Positions 51,190 to 63,418 of a stretch of 64,000 nucleotides of DNA are shown here, in pieces. The DNA lies in the NCBI GenBank assembly GCA_037783415.1, contig JAZGTN010000097.1, forward strand, positions 2,170,001 to 2,234,000, given 5' to 3'. The notes below the pieces were generated by a model. The model searched no databases, was not told the DNA's origin, and saw nothing but the letters and a program-made list of their open reading frames with translations. How positions within the stretch are numbered: the first letter of the stretch is position 1; each line of letters starts with the position of its first letter. A program made the translations under genes and the position numbers. This stretch comes from Leptasterias polaris (lineage: Eukaryota; Echinodermata; Asteroidea; Forcipulatida; Asteriidae).

Positions 51190-53700
51190 TTTGCATTCGG
51201 GTTCGAGCCTTTGACAAAGCTCAAAGATTGATATAAAATAAAGGACGAAATAATAAAACATATAATGTAACTACGGGTTGAATACAGAAAGAAAACTTAT
51301 TTAGATGTAAAAATTACCATCGTCATGAAAATAAATAAATCAATTAAATACAAATGAACTACAATATAATTATCAACTTTGTGTTTCACATGGAGGTAGA
51401 ATTAGTGGGTCACTAGTCACCCACTAACAAATTGCTCTATTAAAATGTAGGTCTTGTGACTACAAAAGATTCGATTGGAATGTATTTTCAGGTTTACTTT
51501 TGGCAAGACAGACTGGACGAAAAATTCAAACAAAAAACAAGTCACAAATTACGTATGTTTGCAAACGTAGTATTTTATTTGTCAAACAACTTTGTGTAAG
51601 TAAAATAATCACAACTTTAATCAAAACAAAAAATTAATATTTGTTATATAAATAAAGTGAACAAATCTGAAATTTCTTCTAGTCTAATTTAATTTGTTTT
51701 TAATACAAAAATAATTTATCTTAACCATAATTCGCGAGTATAATCTTAGTGTGGGCCTGTGACATCCACCTAGGAATTTTTGTGTCAGACGTTTTCAATG
51801 TTTGACAACTCAGCACCAATTTTAAATATTTGGACCAGTTTAAGCAAGAATGGTTTGCAGTATCCAATACAGAGGTCTTCCTGCCCTTAAAAAACACCCC
51901 AAAAACAACAACTACCATTAACGACAACAATTTCAAGTATTTATTTTCTAGTGATTGTTTCTAGATCATAATGCTAGATTAATAACAATCCATAACAAAA
52001 TTAATATACAAAAGAAGCCAAACATAACAGATGAATGAAATAGGAAATAAATGCATGTACTTGTACATTTCCTGTTTGATTTCTTCAGTTTCAAAAGTTA
52101 AAGCTAACCCTTATTTAGGGTGAATCTAAGACCGTTTGGTAACTAACTCAACACCCAAACCTGTCGACAATCTTAAAGGTTTTTATACCAGCTCTCTTTG
52201 AGCAGAGTTCCTTTGCCTGTGAAGTTTTTAATCTAAACGAAATGAAGCCAAATTCTTAGTGGAAATGTTGCGTGATTTTGGATGCTGGGGCTCATCTCAT
52301 GCAAAACATGAATACTTTTTGCTGTGCCTTGCTCAGCCCCAACAGATTCAATTTTACACCCGATGTGGGGTTTTTTTCCCTTTATAAACAGAAGTCTTAA
52401 AACAAGGCAAAAACAAAATAGTAACTCCAAAAGCTGGAAAAAGTTGTGTCTTCTAGATATCTTTGTCTTTTTGAACGGTAAGAAATATCATCTTCTATAT
52501 ACATGCACTTTCAGACTTTTTTTTTTACTCATTTAAAAAGTTGAGGTAATACAAACAAACAAGAAAAAAATTAAAGCGATACAAAAACTAATTACAAGTG
52601 TATTTAAAAAAAGATAACCTGTGAAAATCTCTCAGCCCAACCTTAAACGATGAATAGTTGTTGAGGTTTGTTGAGATGGAAATCACTTTTAGGCTTTCAC
52701 AAAAGTTGATGGAGTTCAGTGAATGCAAAAGTCAATTTTCAGTAGTCTGTTTGTTGCAAATAACCATGAGCAAGCCATTAATCTAATTTTATTGCTTTGC
52801 CTCGTAACGATGCACCAATTTTCCTTTTATAGCCATTAGTTTTTCGCACAACTAATGCTTCCATGTGGTTCTGGCTTTATTAAGCAAGAATTTTTTTTAA
52901 CTTTTTTATGAGCAAACTCATTGGAGACAAAATCCCAAATGAATGTAAAAACCCCAGTTAACGATCTTCTGAACTATTCCTTGGTTCACCAAGGATCAAT
53001 AATGCACAAATAGTTTACAACTCCATCAATTGACCTTGGTGTAATTGTTGTAGTTCGGCCTTTGTGCTGCTAAGACAGGTTTTTTAGTAAACCATTTTTG
53101 CTTTTTATCTGTCTATTTGTCATCTAACTATACGTTGTTAATGTAATTCCATCAAAGGCCACACCCACTTCCACTGACTCCAATGATTATGACAAGTATG
53201 TGTGTATGGGGACTCTAAGGTTAAGAAGGGCAGAGGGGTTGAATTGCCCCATATTTGACGCAGATAAAAACCAACTTCTAATATCATGTAAAAAGTCTTT
53301 TCGCTTTCTCTGTTTATTTTCTTTTCATCTTGCTGAGCCCGCATTTTCCCCACTGTTCTGTCCAAATTTGGGAGGGCACTTGCCCCCCTTACACTTATGA
53401 TGAGAAGCCCATTAGAAATGCATATAGCATTATTCAGATATTCATTCCACAATTACTTAAGAGGTGGTTCAGTTTTAGACTTCCCATTATTATTATTTTA
53501 ATTTTTAAAATTTGTATTTTTAATTAATTTTTTTTTTTGGGGGGGGAGACTCAAGGTCTAATAAAAATGTCCAATTGAGTCAGAAGAGTCAAATTTCAAC
53601 ATTGAAACAAGGGACATAAAGTAAAATTATACACAAACGTAAGGCAGCTTTGGTGCTAAAAGTAACAATCAAACCAGCATGCTAACAATACACATGGAAG
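51190..53700. other. Intergenic, AT-rich, no gene seen
   Basis: Between the 48 kb gene and the WD40 gene 3' end; part is likely 3' UTR of the latter (minus strand). No mobile element identified. Confidence 0.5.
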
Positions 53701-53740
53701 GGATGTATAGACATACTCCAAGGATACAACTGACAGGCCA

Positions 53741-53868
53741 AACTTATTGCTTTTACAAATCGATTTGCTTAGCGCAAATTAGAAGGAAGCCAGTCACAAT
53801 ACATGTACTTCTCACATAACATTTTGGTGGGTAATCTGTCTCAGCTAAGCAAAAAACTGCTGTGATCC
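53741..53868 (-). repeat. CTTAAG MITE fragment
   Basis: Core blocks GGAAGCCAGTCACAATAC and GGTGGGTAATCTG resemble the complement of the MITE core; ends lost. Confidence 0.4.
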
Positions 53869-53953
53869 AATGATTTGTAGCAGCTCCATGAACACCAGAC
53901 CGTCGCACCCACAGGCGAACCTTCTTGCATTCAAGCTATTTTCAGTTCTTTTA

Positions 53954-54004
53954 TCACTCACTCTTGGGGTGAATATGGGTCTGAACATGGTCCCACAAAA
54001 GCTC
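53954..54004 (-). CDS. WD40/ZnF gene last coding exon
   Basis: ELLWDHVQTHIHPKSE then TGA. The two histidines complete the C2H2-type finger begun in exon e. Confidence 0.75.
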   Translation of the reverse strand, partial: ELLWDHVQTHIHPKSE

Positions 54005-57000
54005 CTGAAAAATGACAACAAAAACAAAAGCTTTGAATACAATCCCTCAAAATATCTTCCATAAATGTCATCATTTTTTTTAGCTTGCATTGTTTAATCC
54101 TAACAGTGCCCTGTATTAAATACATGTATTGCCATGCATTTTAGGCTGTCAATTACTACTTCTCTTTTAAAACTGCAATTATTTTAGCCACAACTTGAAC
54201 TTTCACAGAGGTCAATTTAGGGTAACTTGGTGTGTTGCAATCAATGCACATGTATTACATAGGGGCACGAGAAGGATGCCGGCTCACTAATTAAAAAGGA
54301 CAAACATTCACCAAAATCCATACGATGACGTCTAAAATAGAAAATGATCTGCTGCACTTGAATTGATTTTAATCTTCCAATCAATAGCGCACAGTACAAA
54401 TAGAAATAGCACTGCTCAGTCACTTATGTGAAAGGGTAAAAGGTCAACACAAGGCTGGCTAAATACATACAAGTTTACAATACCTGATTCAACTAGCCCT
54501 AGAAATTACAATATTTTTCTGATAAAAAGATGATTTAAGCACAACAAAATACTCACTGAGAGCTCTAGGATATCATCCCTCCTAAGTAAACAGTAATCAG
54601 AGCATGGCTCTGACCGTGCTCCCTTCAAAGTGCAGAGAAATACCCACAGAAAATAAATGTGCTCTCTCTTGCTCAAAGCTTAAAAACGAAAACTGAGAAA
54701 GGTCCAAAGGTCGTGGACACGAACTTTAAGTTTTTATAGTAATTATGCCCAAGTAAGATTGAGGGCGCACATTAGTTAACTACAAATATAAAGAGTCAAT
54801 TAAATCCACCCTGCCAATAGACCTTATGCATTGACGTCACCAAGCCGCCATCTTAGAGGTAAACTGATGACGAAACAATGGAAACGCGCTGATTTGTACG
54901 CGCGGCGCACAGGACTGACCAATGAACGTCTTACTTTTGACCTCTAGGCGAGGGCGCCCTACTCAAATGACGTCATATGCATAAGGTCTATACAGACGCT
55001 GAAAATTGGGTTGATTTAATTGGCCCGGGGCTCTGCTGGGGTTAAAGGGCATGTGGAAATTTGAATACGTTTGAGACTTGCACAGTCTATTGTACATACT
55101 AAATTAGAGATAGTTTACAGTTGACTACTCCACTCACCTGACAGTTTGGCAATTCCTTGTCTATGATCACGTCACAGGAATCCCACTTGCATTTATGCTC
55201 TCTCTTTCTTTTAATATGGTAATCGTTCAGGTGCTTAGTACTGTTACAAGTGTTGACTAAAACCCAGCAATCAAACCACTGAATCAAAAACAAGAACAAT
55301 TCAAACTAACATTTTATTATTACCTGGTCAAAGATTGTTAAAGAGGGGCTCAAAGGTCATTTTTAGTTTTGTGATCCACTCATTTTCCAGTAGATAGAGT
55401 CCTTATGAAAACAGGGAAGAAAACAAATTGCAAGTCTAAAGCATCACATTAAAATGGTGTAAAATGCCACTGTGTTTGAAACTTCACATTGGTTGATATC
55501 ACAAGCAGTGAATCAATCGTCAAAACACATGGACAACATTATACAATTGTTGCCCCCTCGGGGTGTACAAAACACCATGGATTCCATCACACAGGGTGCA
55601 ATGATTGTTTTGTTCTACCATGGTAATAGATTAGAGGCCATCCGTTGTCATCTTCTAACATTATTACAATGAAATTGGCACAGTTTAAAAAAGCAGATGA
55701 ACGGGTGCCAGTGGCAAACGAATTGTAAACATCAATGGCGGTCATTAACAGAAATTTATTGTTTCACTGTTCCCTATGGAACAAAGCACAGGTATGTCAA
55801 TCAATTTACCTAGTACCAGCGACCAGTTTAATTACAACCTCATACCCTGGGCTATTTAGAATATTGGAAATGACCCTCGGTGGGCTTGATCGAGGTAAAG
55901 TACCCCGTGGGGTGCATCACTCACGTTCCCCTGAGCAATGTACATGCACATCACATGATTGGTTCTCGACCAATAAAAATCTACAATCTCTTACAATGGT
56001 ATAACAATGGTACATGTAATTGTCGAAGACCCAATAGTACATAAAATAAAAAAACAGTGAAAGTTAAAGCTCAATCGGTCATTGGAGTCACAAGGAAATA
56101 ATGAAGAGAAAAAAAGAAAAAAAAAATGACTTCCCTGTTTTGTTTTGACTCGCAAGATCAAACTAATTGTTTTACTCATTTCACAAAAAGTAAAGCATTT
56201 CAAGCATATATATTGAGGGAAGTTTTCCACGATGACCATTATAATTTTTGTGTGAATCTGTGAGCATGTACATGTTTTCCATTTTCAATGTTACCATTGT
56301 TGTGCACACTCTTTAAAATACTACAAAGAAAACCCTTCGATTATTGTATTAAAATTACCTGACAAGTGAACATAGTTTGTTTCTTCTTGAGCTTCTTTGT
56401 CACACTCAGAGTCCTTGTACTGTTTGGCTTGACATCTATTGCTTCCACATAACCAGTGGTATATCCAACATACAGCTGTGTAGTTTGAAACAAAACAATC
56501 ATTCATTGGGTTATTGTATAGACGAGTACTTCCATTTCAATAGATAGGTTGCAGTATGACGTAAATCGGCCATCTTTACGGGCAGTTTGGAACACACAGT
56601 CATGCGTTACGCGTGAGAACGGCGTGCAACACGCGCACATTTCACAAAACTCACTGCACGATTGGTCAGTGAACAGCGCGGCTGCGTTAATAATTAGAGC
56701 GCTTGACGCGCCTGCATGCCAAAATGCAGTTTGCCCGTAAAGATGGCGTCTACTGGGAACTATCTATAGTCCAGGAAACATATTGCAAAACGGACCTGTA
56801 AAAATAAATAGCTGCATGTAATACAAAGTGTCGGCACTGGCAGGTATTCGCCACTTGCATAGATCTGCACTTTATAAGTATTCACTATTATTATTATCAT
56901 TATTATTAACTCAATGAGCTAGTTATAGCTGCTAGTTACAGTTACTAATTTAACTTAATGAGCTGTTAGAACAATTCTTTCAACAGGCAATGGGAAAATG

Positions 57001-60000
57001 TTTATTTCCTACTACAGTTGATGAAAAAGTTAAACCATGCATACATTACAAAATGCATGGCAATACTGGTATTTAGAATAAAGCGTGCAAGCCTACAGTG
57101 CATCCAAACCACTTTGGGGACCTTGGTTTCTCATGTCAGGGATGTGATTGAGGAATGTGAACAATTCAAAAGAAAGGATTGAGGCTTTGAGGGCCTGGGT
57201 TCCCAATAATTCTAGACCCAGAAACTCCAAGCTGTGAGGTTTACAGACTCTGTGCATCACCAAAAACACAAAACTACATGTTCGAACACAATGTGGACTA
57301 TTGGCTCTCTCTAATTAGGGATTTCTTTCTTTCAAGAATATTTGAAGGCTCAAGGAGATTTTGAGAAAATCCTAAAATCCGGAAAAATCCTGAGAATCAC
57401 ATGCCCACCAGGTACATTGCTTTAATGTGTAAAGGAAACAAATTAACACATTTAAAAAGGTGCCAATGTTGGAATGTATTCAACACTTGCTTGGTTCATT
57501 ATTATGAAAAAGAAAAACATGTTTTAACTCACCATTTTTTTGATGCGAATCATACAGGATATCATGTAAGGGCATTCAGCTATTACTCTTCCATACTTCC
57601 CATTCTGTATAAAAGCAAGAAAACACGACACGCGTAAACATAAGCCACATACTTTCATGTAGCTTTCCCAAAGCAAACAATTCAGGGGATACAATGGGAG
57701 TAAGATTTGAAACTTGTTCATGGTGGGAATACAATCTAGTGAGATTTGCGGTAAACACCATATACATGAGTAGGATTTGAAACTTGTTCATGGCGGGAAT
57801 ACAATCTAGTGAGGTTTGTGGTAAACGCCATATACATGAGTAGGATTTGAAACTTGTTCATGGCGGGAATACAATCTAGTGAGGTTTGTGGTAAACGCCA
57901 TATACATGAGTAGGATTTGAAACTCGTTCATGGTGGGAATACAATCTAGTGAGGTTTGTGGTAAACGCCATATACATGAGTAGGATTTGAAACTTGTTCA
58001 TGGTGGGAATACAATCTAGTGAGGTTTGTGGTAAACGCCATATACATGAGTAGGATTTGAAACTTGTTCATGGTGGGAATACAATCTAGTGAGGTTTGTG
58101 GTAAACGCCATATACATGAGTAGGATTTGAAACTTGTTCATGGCGGGAATACAATCTAGTGAGGTTTGTGGTAAACGCCATATACATGAGTAGGATTTGA
58201 AACTCGTTCATGGTGGGAATACAATCTAGTGAGGTTTGTGGTAAACGCCATATACATGAGTAGGATTTGAAACTCGTTCATGGTGGGAATACAATCTAGT
58301 GAGGTTTGTGGTAAACGCCATATACATGAGTAGGATTTGAAACTTGTTCATGGCGGGAATACAACCTAGTGAGGTTTGTGGTAAACGCCATATACATGAG
58401 TAGGATTTGAAACTTGTTCATGGTGGGAATACAATCTAGTGAGGTTTGTGGTAAACGCCATATACATGAGTAGGATTTGAAACTTGTTCATGGTGGGAAT
58501 ACAATCTAGTGAGGTTTGTGGTAAACGCCATATACATGAGTAGGATTTGAAACTTGTTCATGGTGGGAATACAATCTAGTGAGGTTTGTGGTAAACGCCA
58601 TATACATGAGTAGGATTTGAAACTTGTTCATGGTGGGAATACAACCTAGTGAGGTTTGTGGTAAACGCCATATACATGAGTAGGATTTGAAACTTGTTCA
58701 TGGTGGGAATACAATCTAGTGAGGTTTGTGGTAAACACCATATACATGAGTAGGATTTGAAACTCGTTCATGGTGGGAATACAATCTAGTGAGGTTTGTG
58801 GTAAATGCCATATACATGAGTAGGATTTGAAACTTGTTCATGGCGGGAATACAACCTAGTGAGGTTTGTGGTAAACGCCATATACATGAGTAGGATTTGA
58901 AACTTGTTCATGGTGGGAATACAATCTAGTGAGGTTTGTGGTAAACGCCATATACATGAGTAGGATTTGAAACTTGTTCATGGTGGGAATACAATCTAGT
59001 GAGGTTTGTGGTAAACGCCATATACATGAGTAGGATTTGAAACTTGTTCATGGTGGGAATACAATCTAGTGAGGTTTGTGGTAAACGCCATATACATGAG
59101 TAGGATTTGAAACTTGTTCATGGTGGGAATACAATCTAGTGAGGTTTGTGGTAAACGCCATATACATGAGTAGAATTTGAAACTTGTTCATGGTGGGAAT
59201 ACAACCTAGTGAGGTTTGTGGTAAACGCCATATACATGAGTAGGATTTGAAACTTGTTCATGGTGGGAATACAATCTAGTGAGGTTTGTGGTAAACGCCA
59301 TGATATACATGAGTAGGATTTGAAACTTGTTCATGGTGGGAATACAATCTAGTGAGGTTTGTGGTAAACGCCATATACATGAGTAGGATTTGAAACTTGT
59401 TCATGGTGGGAATACAATCTAGTGAGGTTTGTGGTAAACGCCATATACATGAGTAGGATTTGAAACTTGTTCATGGCGGGAATACAATCTAGTGAGGTTT
59501 GTGGTAAACGCCATATACATGAGTAGGATTTGAAACTTGTTCATGGTGGGAATACAATCTAGTGAGGTTTGTGGTAAACGCCATATACATGAGTAGAATT
59601 TGAAACTTGTTCATGGTGGGAATACAACCTAGTGAGGTTTGTGGTAAACGCCATATACATGAGTAGGATTTGAAACTTGTTCATGGTGGGAATACAATCT
59701 AGTGAGGTTTGTGGTAAACGCCATGATATACATGAGTAGGATTTGAAACTTGTTCATGGTGGGAATACAATCTAGTGAGGTTTGTGGTAAACGCCATATA
59801 CATGAGTAGGATTTGAAACTTGTTCATGGTGGGAATACAATCTAGTGAGGTTTGTGGTAAACGCCATATACATGAGTAGGATTTGAAACTTGTTCATGGC
59901 GGGAATACAATCTAGTGAGATTTGCAGAGACACCATGTATATAAAACTCTCTATAAAGCCGTGTTCACATTGGACTTATTTGGGGAAAACTAACCAAACA

Positions 60001-61446
60001 AATGGGTAATTTGACCACTTTACGTCTGTTCAAACTAACAAAGCCAAACAGTCCAGTGCGGACGAATCGTTGCTGTAAAACCGGCCAGTAAAACACCACC
60101 TCAAGTTTGCCGCACAACCAAGATCACATGACACATAGAAGTGAACTACAACATGCATGTACTGGTAATGTTCACATTCATGTTGTCGTCGCGACGGTAT
60201 ATAGAACTAAAAAATTGCATCCCTTAGCTCGTGTTGTTTTTCTCCCTTTTCTTTGCTGTGCTTCCCTTCAACCATTAATTACAAGCCAAGTCATGTATTT
60301 TGTCATATCCCGTTAAAGATCACTGGCATGAGCGCACTTATGTGTTTATTTTAGTCAGTCGGTTTGTTTCACCATCATCTTGGTTAGTTTACCAATGTCA
60401 ACATTTCCAAGTGCAGATACCGGTAAGATTTACCCATTGGAATGTTACCCATGGTCTCTGTTAAAAATAAATACAATGCGAGAGCGGCTTATGAGCATTG
60501 GTGAAAAGACCTGGTGGTTACATTGTGGGCGACCAACAGTTTTCCCAAAAGGTCACTTGGGGTAAAAAAAAAACAACGGGTAAAGCGCCCTCATGTGTTT
60601 ATATTTACTCACCTGTGCATTGAAGAGACGAACTTTTTTATCCAATGAAGCAGTAATCAAGTACGAAGTACCAACAATCAAGGCTGTCACTGCACTGCCA
60701 TGGTGTTTGATGGTTTTAATCCGTGTCCCTGTCTATCTCAAACACAAAAGTTTGTATAAAAATTAAAAAAATTGACTGGAAATCAAGGCATTTGATTAAA
60801 AAACTTGTATTATACAGAAATGGTAAGGATGAAGAAAATTATTGCTTAAATTTAGTCTGGAAATTTTAAGCCATAAACTATGTTAAACTAAATTTTTTGA
60901 AAATGCGCACACATAAAACTCAATAGGGTTGGGACCAATTTGGTTCCAATGGCGTGTTGTGGCTGAGCGGTTAAGTGCATCGGACTCAAGTTCTGTTGGC
61001 TGATTCATCAGGGTGTAGGTTCGAACCCCGGTCATGACACTTGTGTCCTTGAGCAAGACACTTACCTATAATTGCTTCTCTTCACCCAGGGGTAAAATGG
61101 GTACCTGTGAGGGCAGAGATGGTTTTTGTAAATGATTTAGTTTAGTGCGCTTCAGTAGCACAGGCTGTATACTCCCCAGGGAGCTGAGATGGTTTCAGGA
61201 ATGAAATAAATGGCCCAGTGACCAGGGGTAATAAAGTGTGAAGCGCAATAATCATTCTTTGGAATTGCGCTATATAAGAGCCAATATTATTATTATTATT
61301 ATTCCGGAAGTTTGAATATGCACAAGACTTGTGCAGTCTACTCCAAGACAATGGAAAGCTTCAAAATCTTTGAAAAAAAACACAACCTACCCTGATGTCA
61401 TGTATGATGACTTTTCTGTCTACAGATCCACTGTAAACATGATGGT
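53954..61446 (-). CDS. WD40 and C-terminal zinc-finger protein, ZNF106-like, last six exons
   Basis: Six exons joining in phase encode about 186 C-terminal residues, continuing off the right edge. The first two and the fourth carry WD40-type strands (HHVYSGSVDRKVIIHDIR; LIVGTSYLITASLDKKVRLF; LYVGYTTGYVEAIDVKP). They are followed by cysteine/histidine-rich fingers (CNSTKHLNDYHIK; CKWDSC with DHVQTHIH supplied by the last exon). A WD40 propeller followed by C-terminal C2H2 fingers is the architecture I know from ZNF106, an RNA-binding nuclear protein. In human both ZNF106 and AQR are on chromosome 15, which fits conserved linkage. The assignment rests on architecture only, so no symbol is given. 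The intron at 57605-60612 holds the 70-bp satellite. Confidence 0.75.
54818..54990. mobile_element. TAGACC MITE with CRE-like inner ends, copy 2
   Basis: Perfect 14-bp inverted ends TAGACCTTATGCAT; both arms continue into TGACGTCA, the canonical CRE palindrome. 173 bp. Confidence 0.8.
55138..55278 (-). CDS. WD40/ZnF gene exon e (zinc fingers)
   Basis: 47 codons beginning WFDCWVLVNTCNSTKHLNDY and containing CKWDSCDVIIDKELPNCQ. Acceptor chosen at the CAG before TGG because the alternative 24 bases downstream gives a stop. Confidence 0.78.
55690..56005 (+). repeat. Dispersed repeat shared with 28660-29110
   Basis: Second copy of the TACCTAGTACCAGC-containing repeat. The preceding 55340-55480 is in turn shared with 62640-62790 (AAAGAGGGGCTC, TTTTGTGATCCA). 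Confidence 0.55.
56006..56316 (-). mobile_element. TTAA-type MITE, family 2, inverted diverged copy
   Basis: Complement of the family 2 body: AAAGCTCAATCGGTCATTGG and ATGTTACCATTGTTGTGCAC at its outer end, next to CTCTTTAAA. Confidence 0.6.
56359..56475 (-). CDS. WD40/ZnF gene exon d
   Basis: 39 codons, LYVGYTTGYVEAIDVKPNST onward to KKKQTMFTCQ, phase 0. Confidence 0.82.
56540..56768 (+). mobile_element. ATAGATAG MITE, copy 3
   Basis: Same orientation and nearly the same sequence as 25908-26136; it lies directly beside an exon of the WD40 gene (56359-56475). Confidence 0.75.
57533..57604 (-). CDS. WD40/ZnF gene exon c
   Basis: 24 codons, NGKYGRVIAECPYMISCMIR then IKKM, phase 0, donor GTGAGT. 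Confidence 0.75.
57692..59935 (+). repeat. 70-bp satellite, about 32 copies
   Basis: Unit contains TACATGAGTAGGATTTGAAA and AATACAATCTAGTGAGG. The first and last units are the most diverged (GAGATTTGCGG, GAGATTTGCAG). Two units carry a 3-bp TGA insertion (CCATGATATAC near 59299 and 59722). Located in the WD40 gene intron between exons b and c. Confidence 0.97.
60613..60732 (-). CDS. WD40/ZnF gene exon b
   Basis: 40 codons: TGTRIKTIKHHGSAVTALIV through ASLDKKVRLFNAQ, a full WD repeat. Phase 0 at both ends, donor GTGAGT. Confidence 0.82.
60951..61303 (+). repeat. tRNA-derived SINE, full-length
   Basis: Head TGGCTGAGCGGTTAAGTGC (A-box region) and GGTTCGAACCCCGG (B box), then GTCCTTGAGCAAGACAC, CTCCCCAGGGAGCTGAG, GCGCTATATAAGAGCC and a TATT-repeat tail. 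Best copy of the family in the window. Confidence 0.85.
61391..61446 (-). CDS. WD40/ZnF gene exon a
   Basis: Encodes HHVYSGSVDRKVIIHDIR (56 bp, first codon split). Typical WD40 strands b-d. Donor GTAGGT. Confidence 0.75.
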
Positions 61447-61846
61447 CTAACACCTTCATAAGACCAAAAACAAAAACAACAACAAAACAGTTATTTTCTC
61501 ATGTTGTGGACGAATCACTTGCATATGTTATTGAAATTGACAGATAGTAATCCATCTAAAAAAAGTATTGAAATATCTTAAAGTCACCTGGAAATAGATT
61601 ATTATTATTTTTTTAATATAAGAGTATATGTATATTAACAATAAAACAATTTTTTGAGTAATTGTTTGTCAGTATTTATATGTTAAAAAAATAGATAAAG
61701 TTGTTTGGGGCGACTCCGCCCATCCCTTTTTGTGACGTCCATCGAGGAAGACTTCGCCTCGATCGAACATCGACCCCCCTCGAACTTGCCTGCATTTACG
61801 TTGTATATACACGTGCAAGTAGTGAGATTGTACGTTTCGTTTGGTT

Positions 61847-62089
61847 ATCCAAAAAGGGGATTTTTCTTGCATTTTTCCGGCAAAAATTGCTGCTGGATGC
61901 AGCAAAACGACTAAAGATGGGGTCAGCCAGCATTTTTTTCCTGCAGATCCCAAATATAGGCAGTTACGGGCATCGAAAGTCAGGCTAACGAGGGCAAAGT
62001 GGTCCAGTCCGACGTCGTTTTCAGCGCTATGCAGCGAACACTTAGATACCCCGTCGTGCTTAGATCAGGGTTTTTTTCGTTGGTAGTAG
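61847..62089 (+). pseudogene. Degenerate THAP-type zinc-finger exon
   Basis: The plus-strand frame reads GCSKTTKDGVSQHFF, then LTRAKWSSPTSFSALCSEH: the C-terminal Cys-x2-His, the conserved Trp and the CSKT start of a THAP C2CH DNA-binding domain. The first zinc cysteine (KC.AGC in the family) is replaced by isoleucine in PAKIAAGCSK, and the open frame ends soon after DQGFF. Probably a decayed THAP domain of a transposon-derived gene. Confidence 0.6.
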
Positions 62090-62812
62090 TGTGCAAGGGA
62101 AGTTGCAGTGAAGCTTAGGTTACCAGTGAAATGTTTCTGGTGTTCGGATTGACTTGAGCTGTACGCCGATCCGATAAATAGTTTGGCAAAGGAGGAAAAA
62201 CAATACCTCGTATTATCCGTGTTCTCGTTATGACCATGCTCGTATCTTCCGTTTTTAAGACATAGAAACGCACATGGGACAGTTCGGGACCGGTGAAAAG
62301 ACTTGTATAAACTGGCGTCTCGTATTAGTCGACTGTACACTGTCCTAGGATTGCATTGGGTGGTGACGTCCGAATACTAAAACGCATCATACTGATCAGG
62401 TACCCAGACGTAATGTACACGGCCAGACTACACATTTTCTCCTGCCTCGATTCAATTATTTAACCTTAGTTAATTGTTTATTCACATTCCACTCATAAAC
62501 ATGTATATATTAATGACAAAAGCTTTATTTTGACAAAATACCACTGCCAGGTGCCTTTAAGTAATATATTTCACATGTTACAAGGAGTGTACCTGATTTA
62601 GATTGACTAGAAGTTACCAACAATTAGCAGCATATGTATTAAAGAGGGGCTCCAAGGTCAAATAATGTTTAAAGTTTTGTGATCCAATCATTTTCCAATA
62701 AATAGAGTTCTTACTATGAAAGTGGAGAAAAGTTTCAAGTCCTCTAACCTGACATTACAACATTGTAAAATACTGTTGTTTTTTATACCCTTCATTCGCA
62801 AATCTGTTAACT

Positions 62813-63180
62813 TTGTGGCGTGTCGTGGCCGAGCGGTCTAGGTCACCGGACCTAAGCTCTGGTGTTTTCAGCAGCAGAGTGTGGGTTCGATACCCGGTCA
62901 TGACACTTGTGCCCTTGAGCAAGGCACTTAACCATAATTGCTTCGAAAAAGTTGGGAAGGTAGTGCATTCTGCTCTACCAGTAGGGCTCCTAGTGGAAGA
63001 TACCCATGCCTTCATCCTTAAGGACTGTGAAGGGGGTAATCCTGTTTCAGCCCCAGGAGTAGGAGGCAACGTGCCCCTGGTGTCAATTGATTTGGGTCGA
63101 TAGCCCAAATCAGTTATGTGTAGCCCTCACCTTGAGTGGCCGTCCGTGGCCTTGTGAGTTAGGCGATATCTCATTTTAAA
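62813..63180 (+). repeat. tRNA-derived SINE
   Basis: Head GTGGCCGAGCGGTCTAGG and B box GGGTTCGATACCCGG, followed by CCCTTGAGCAAGGCAC. Tail differs from the 60951 copy, so it may be another subfamily. Confidence 0.8.
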
Positions 63181-63418
63181 AAAACCAAAAAAACTTAAAA
63201 AACAATCCAATAAAAACCTCACATTGCAAAAACATGGATCTGCAACTTTATGTGCAGGGAATGTTCCAGTTCATTCGGTAATGTCCATGATGTTCAATCA
63301 AATGACATTGAAGTTGAGCTTTTTTAGACTTATGACAAATTCCTGTGTGGAATGTACAGACCCATTTCTTGTTGGCATCCACTCAAGTCATGTTTCAAAA
63401 CTCCCTCTGAGGGAGTAT

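Noticed and set aside
57692..59935. CRISPR-like regular array
   Set aside because: The whole 70-bp unit is repeated with no unique spacers and the host is eukaryotic; it is a satellite.
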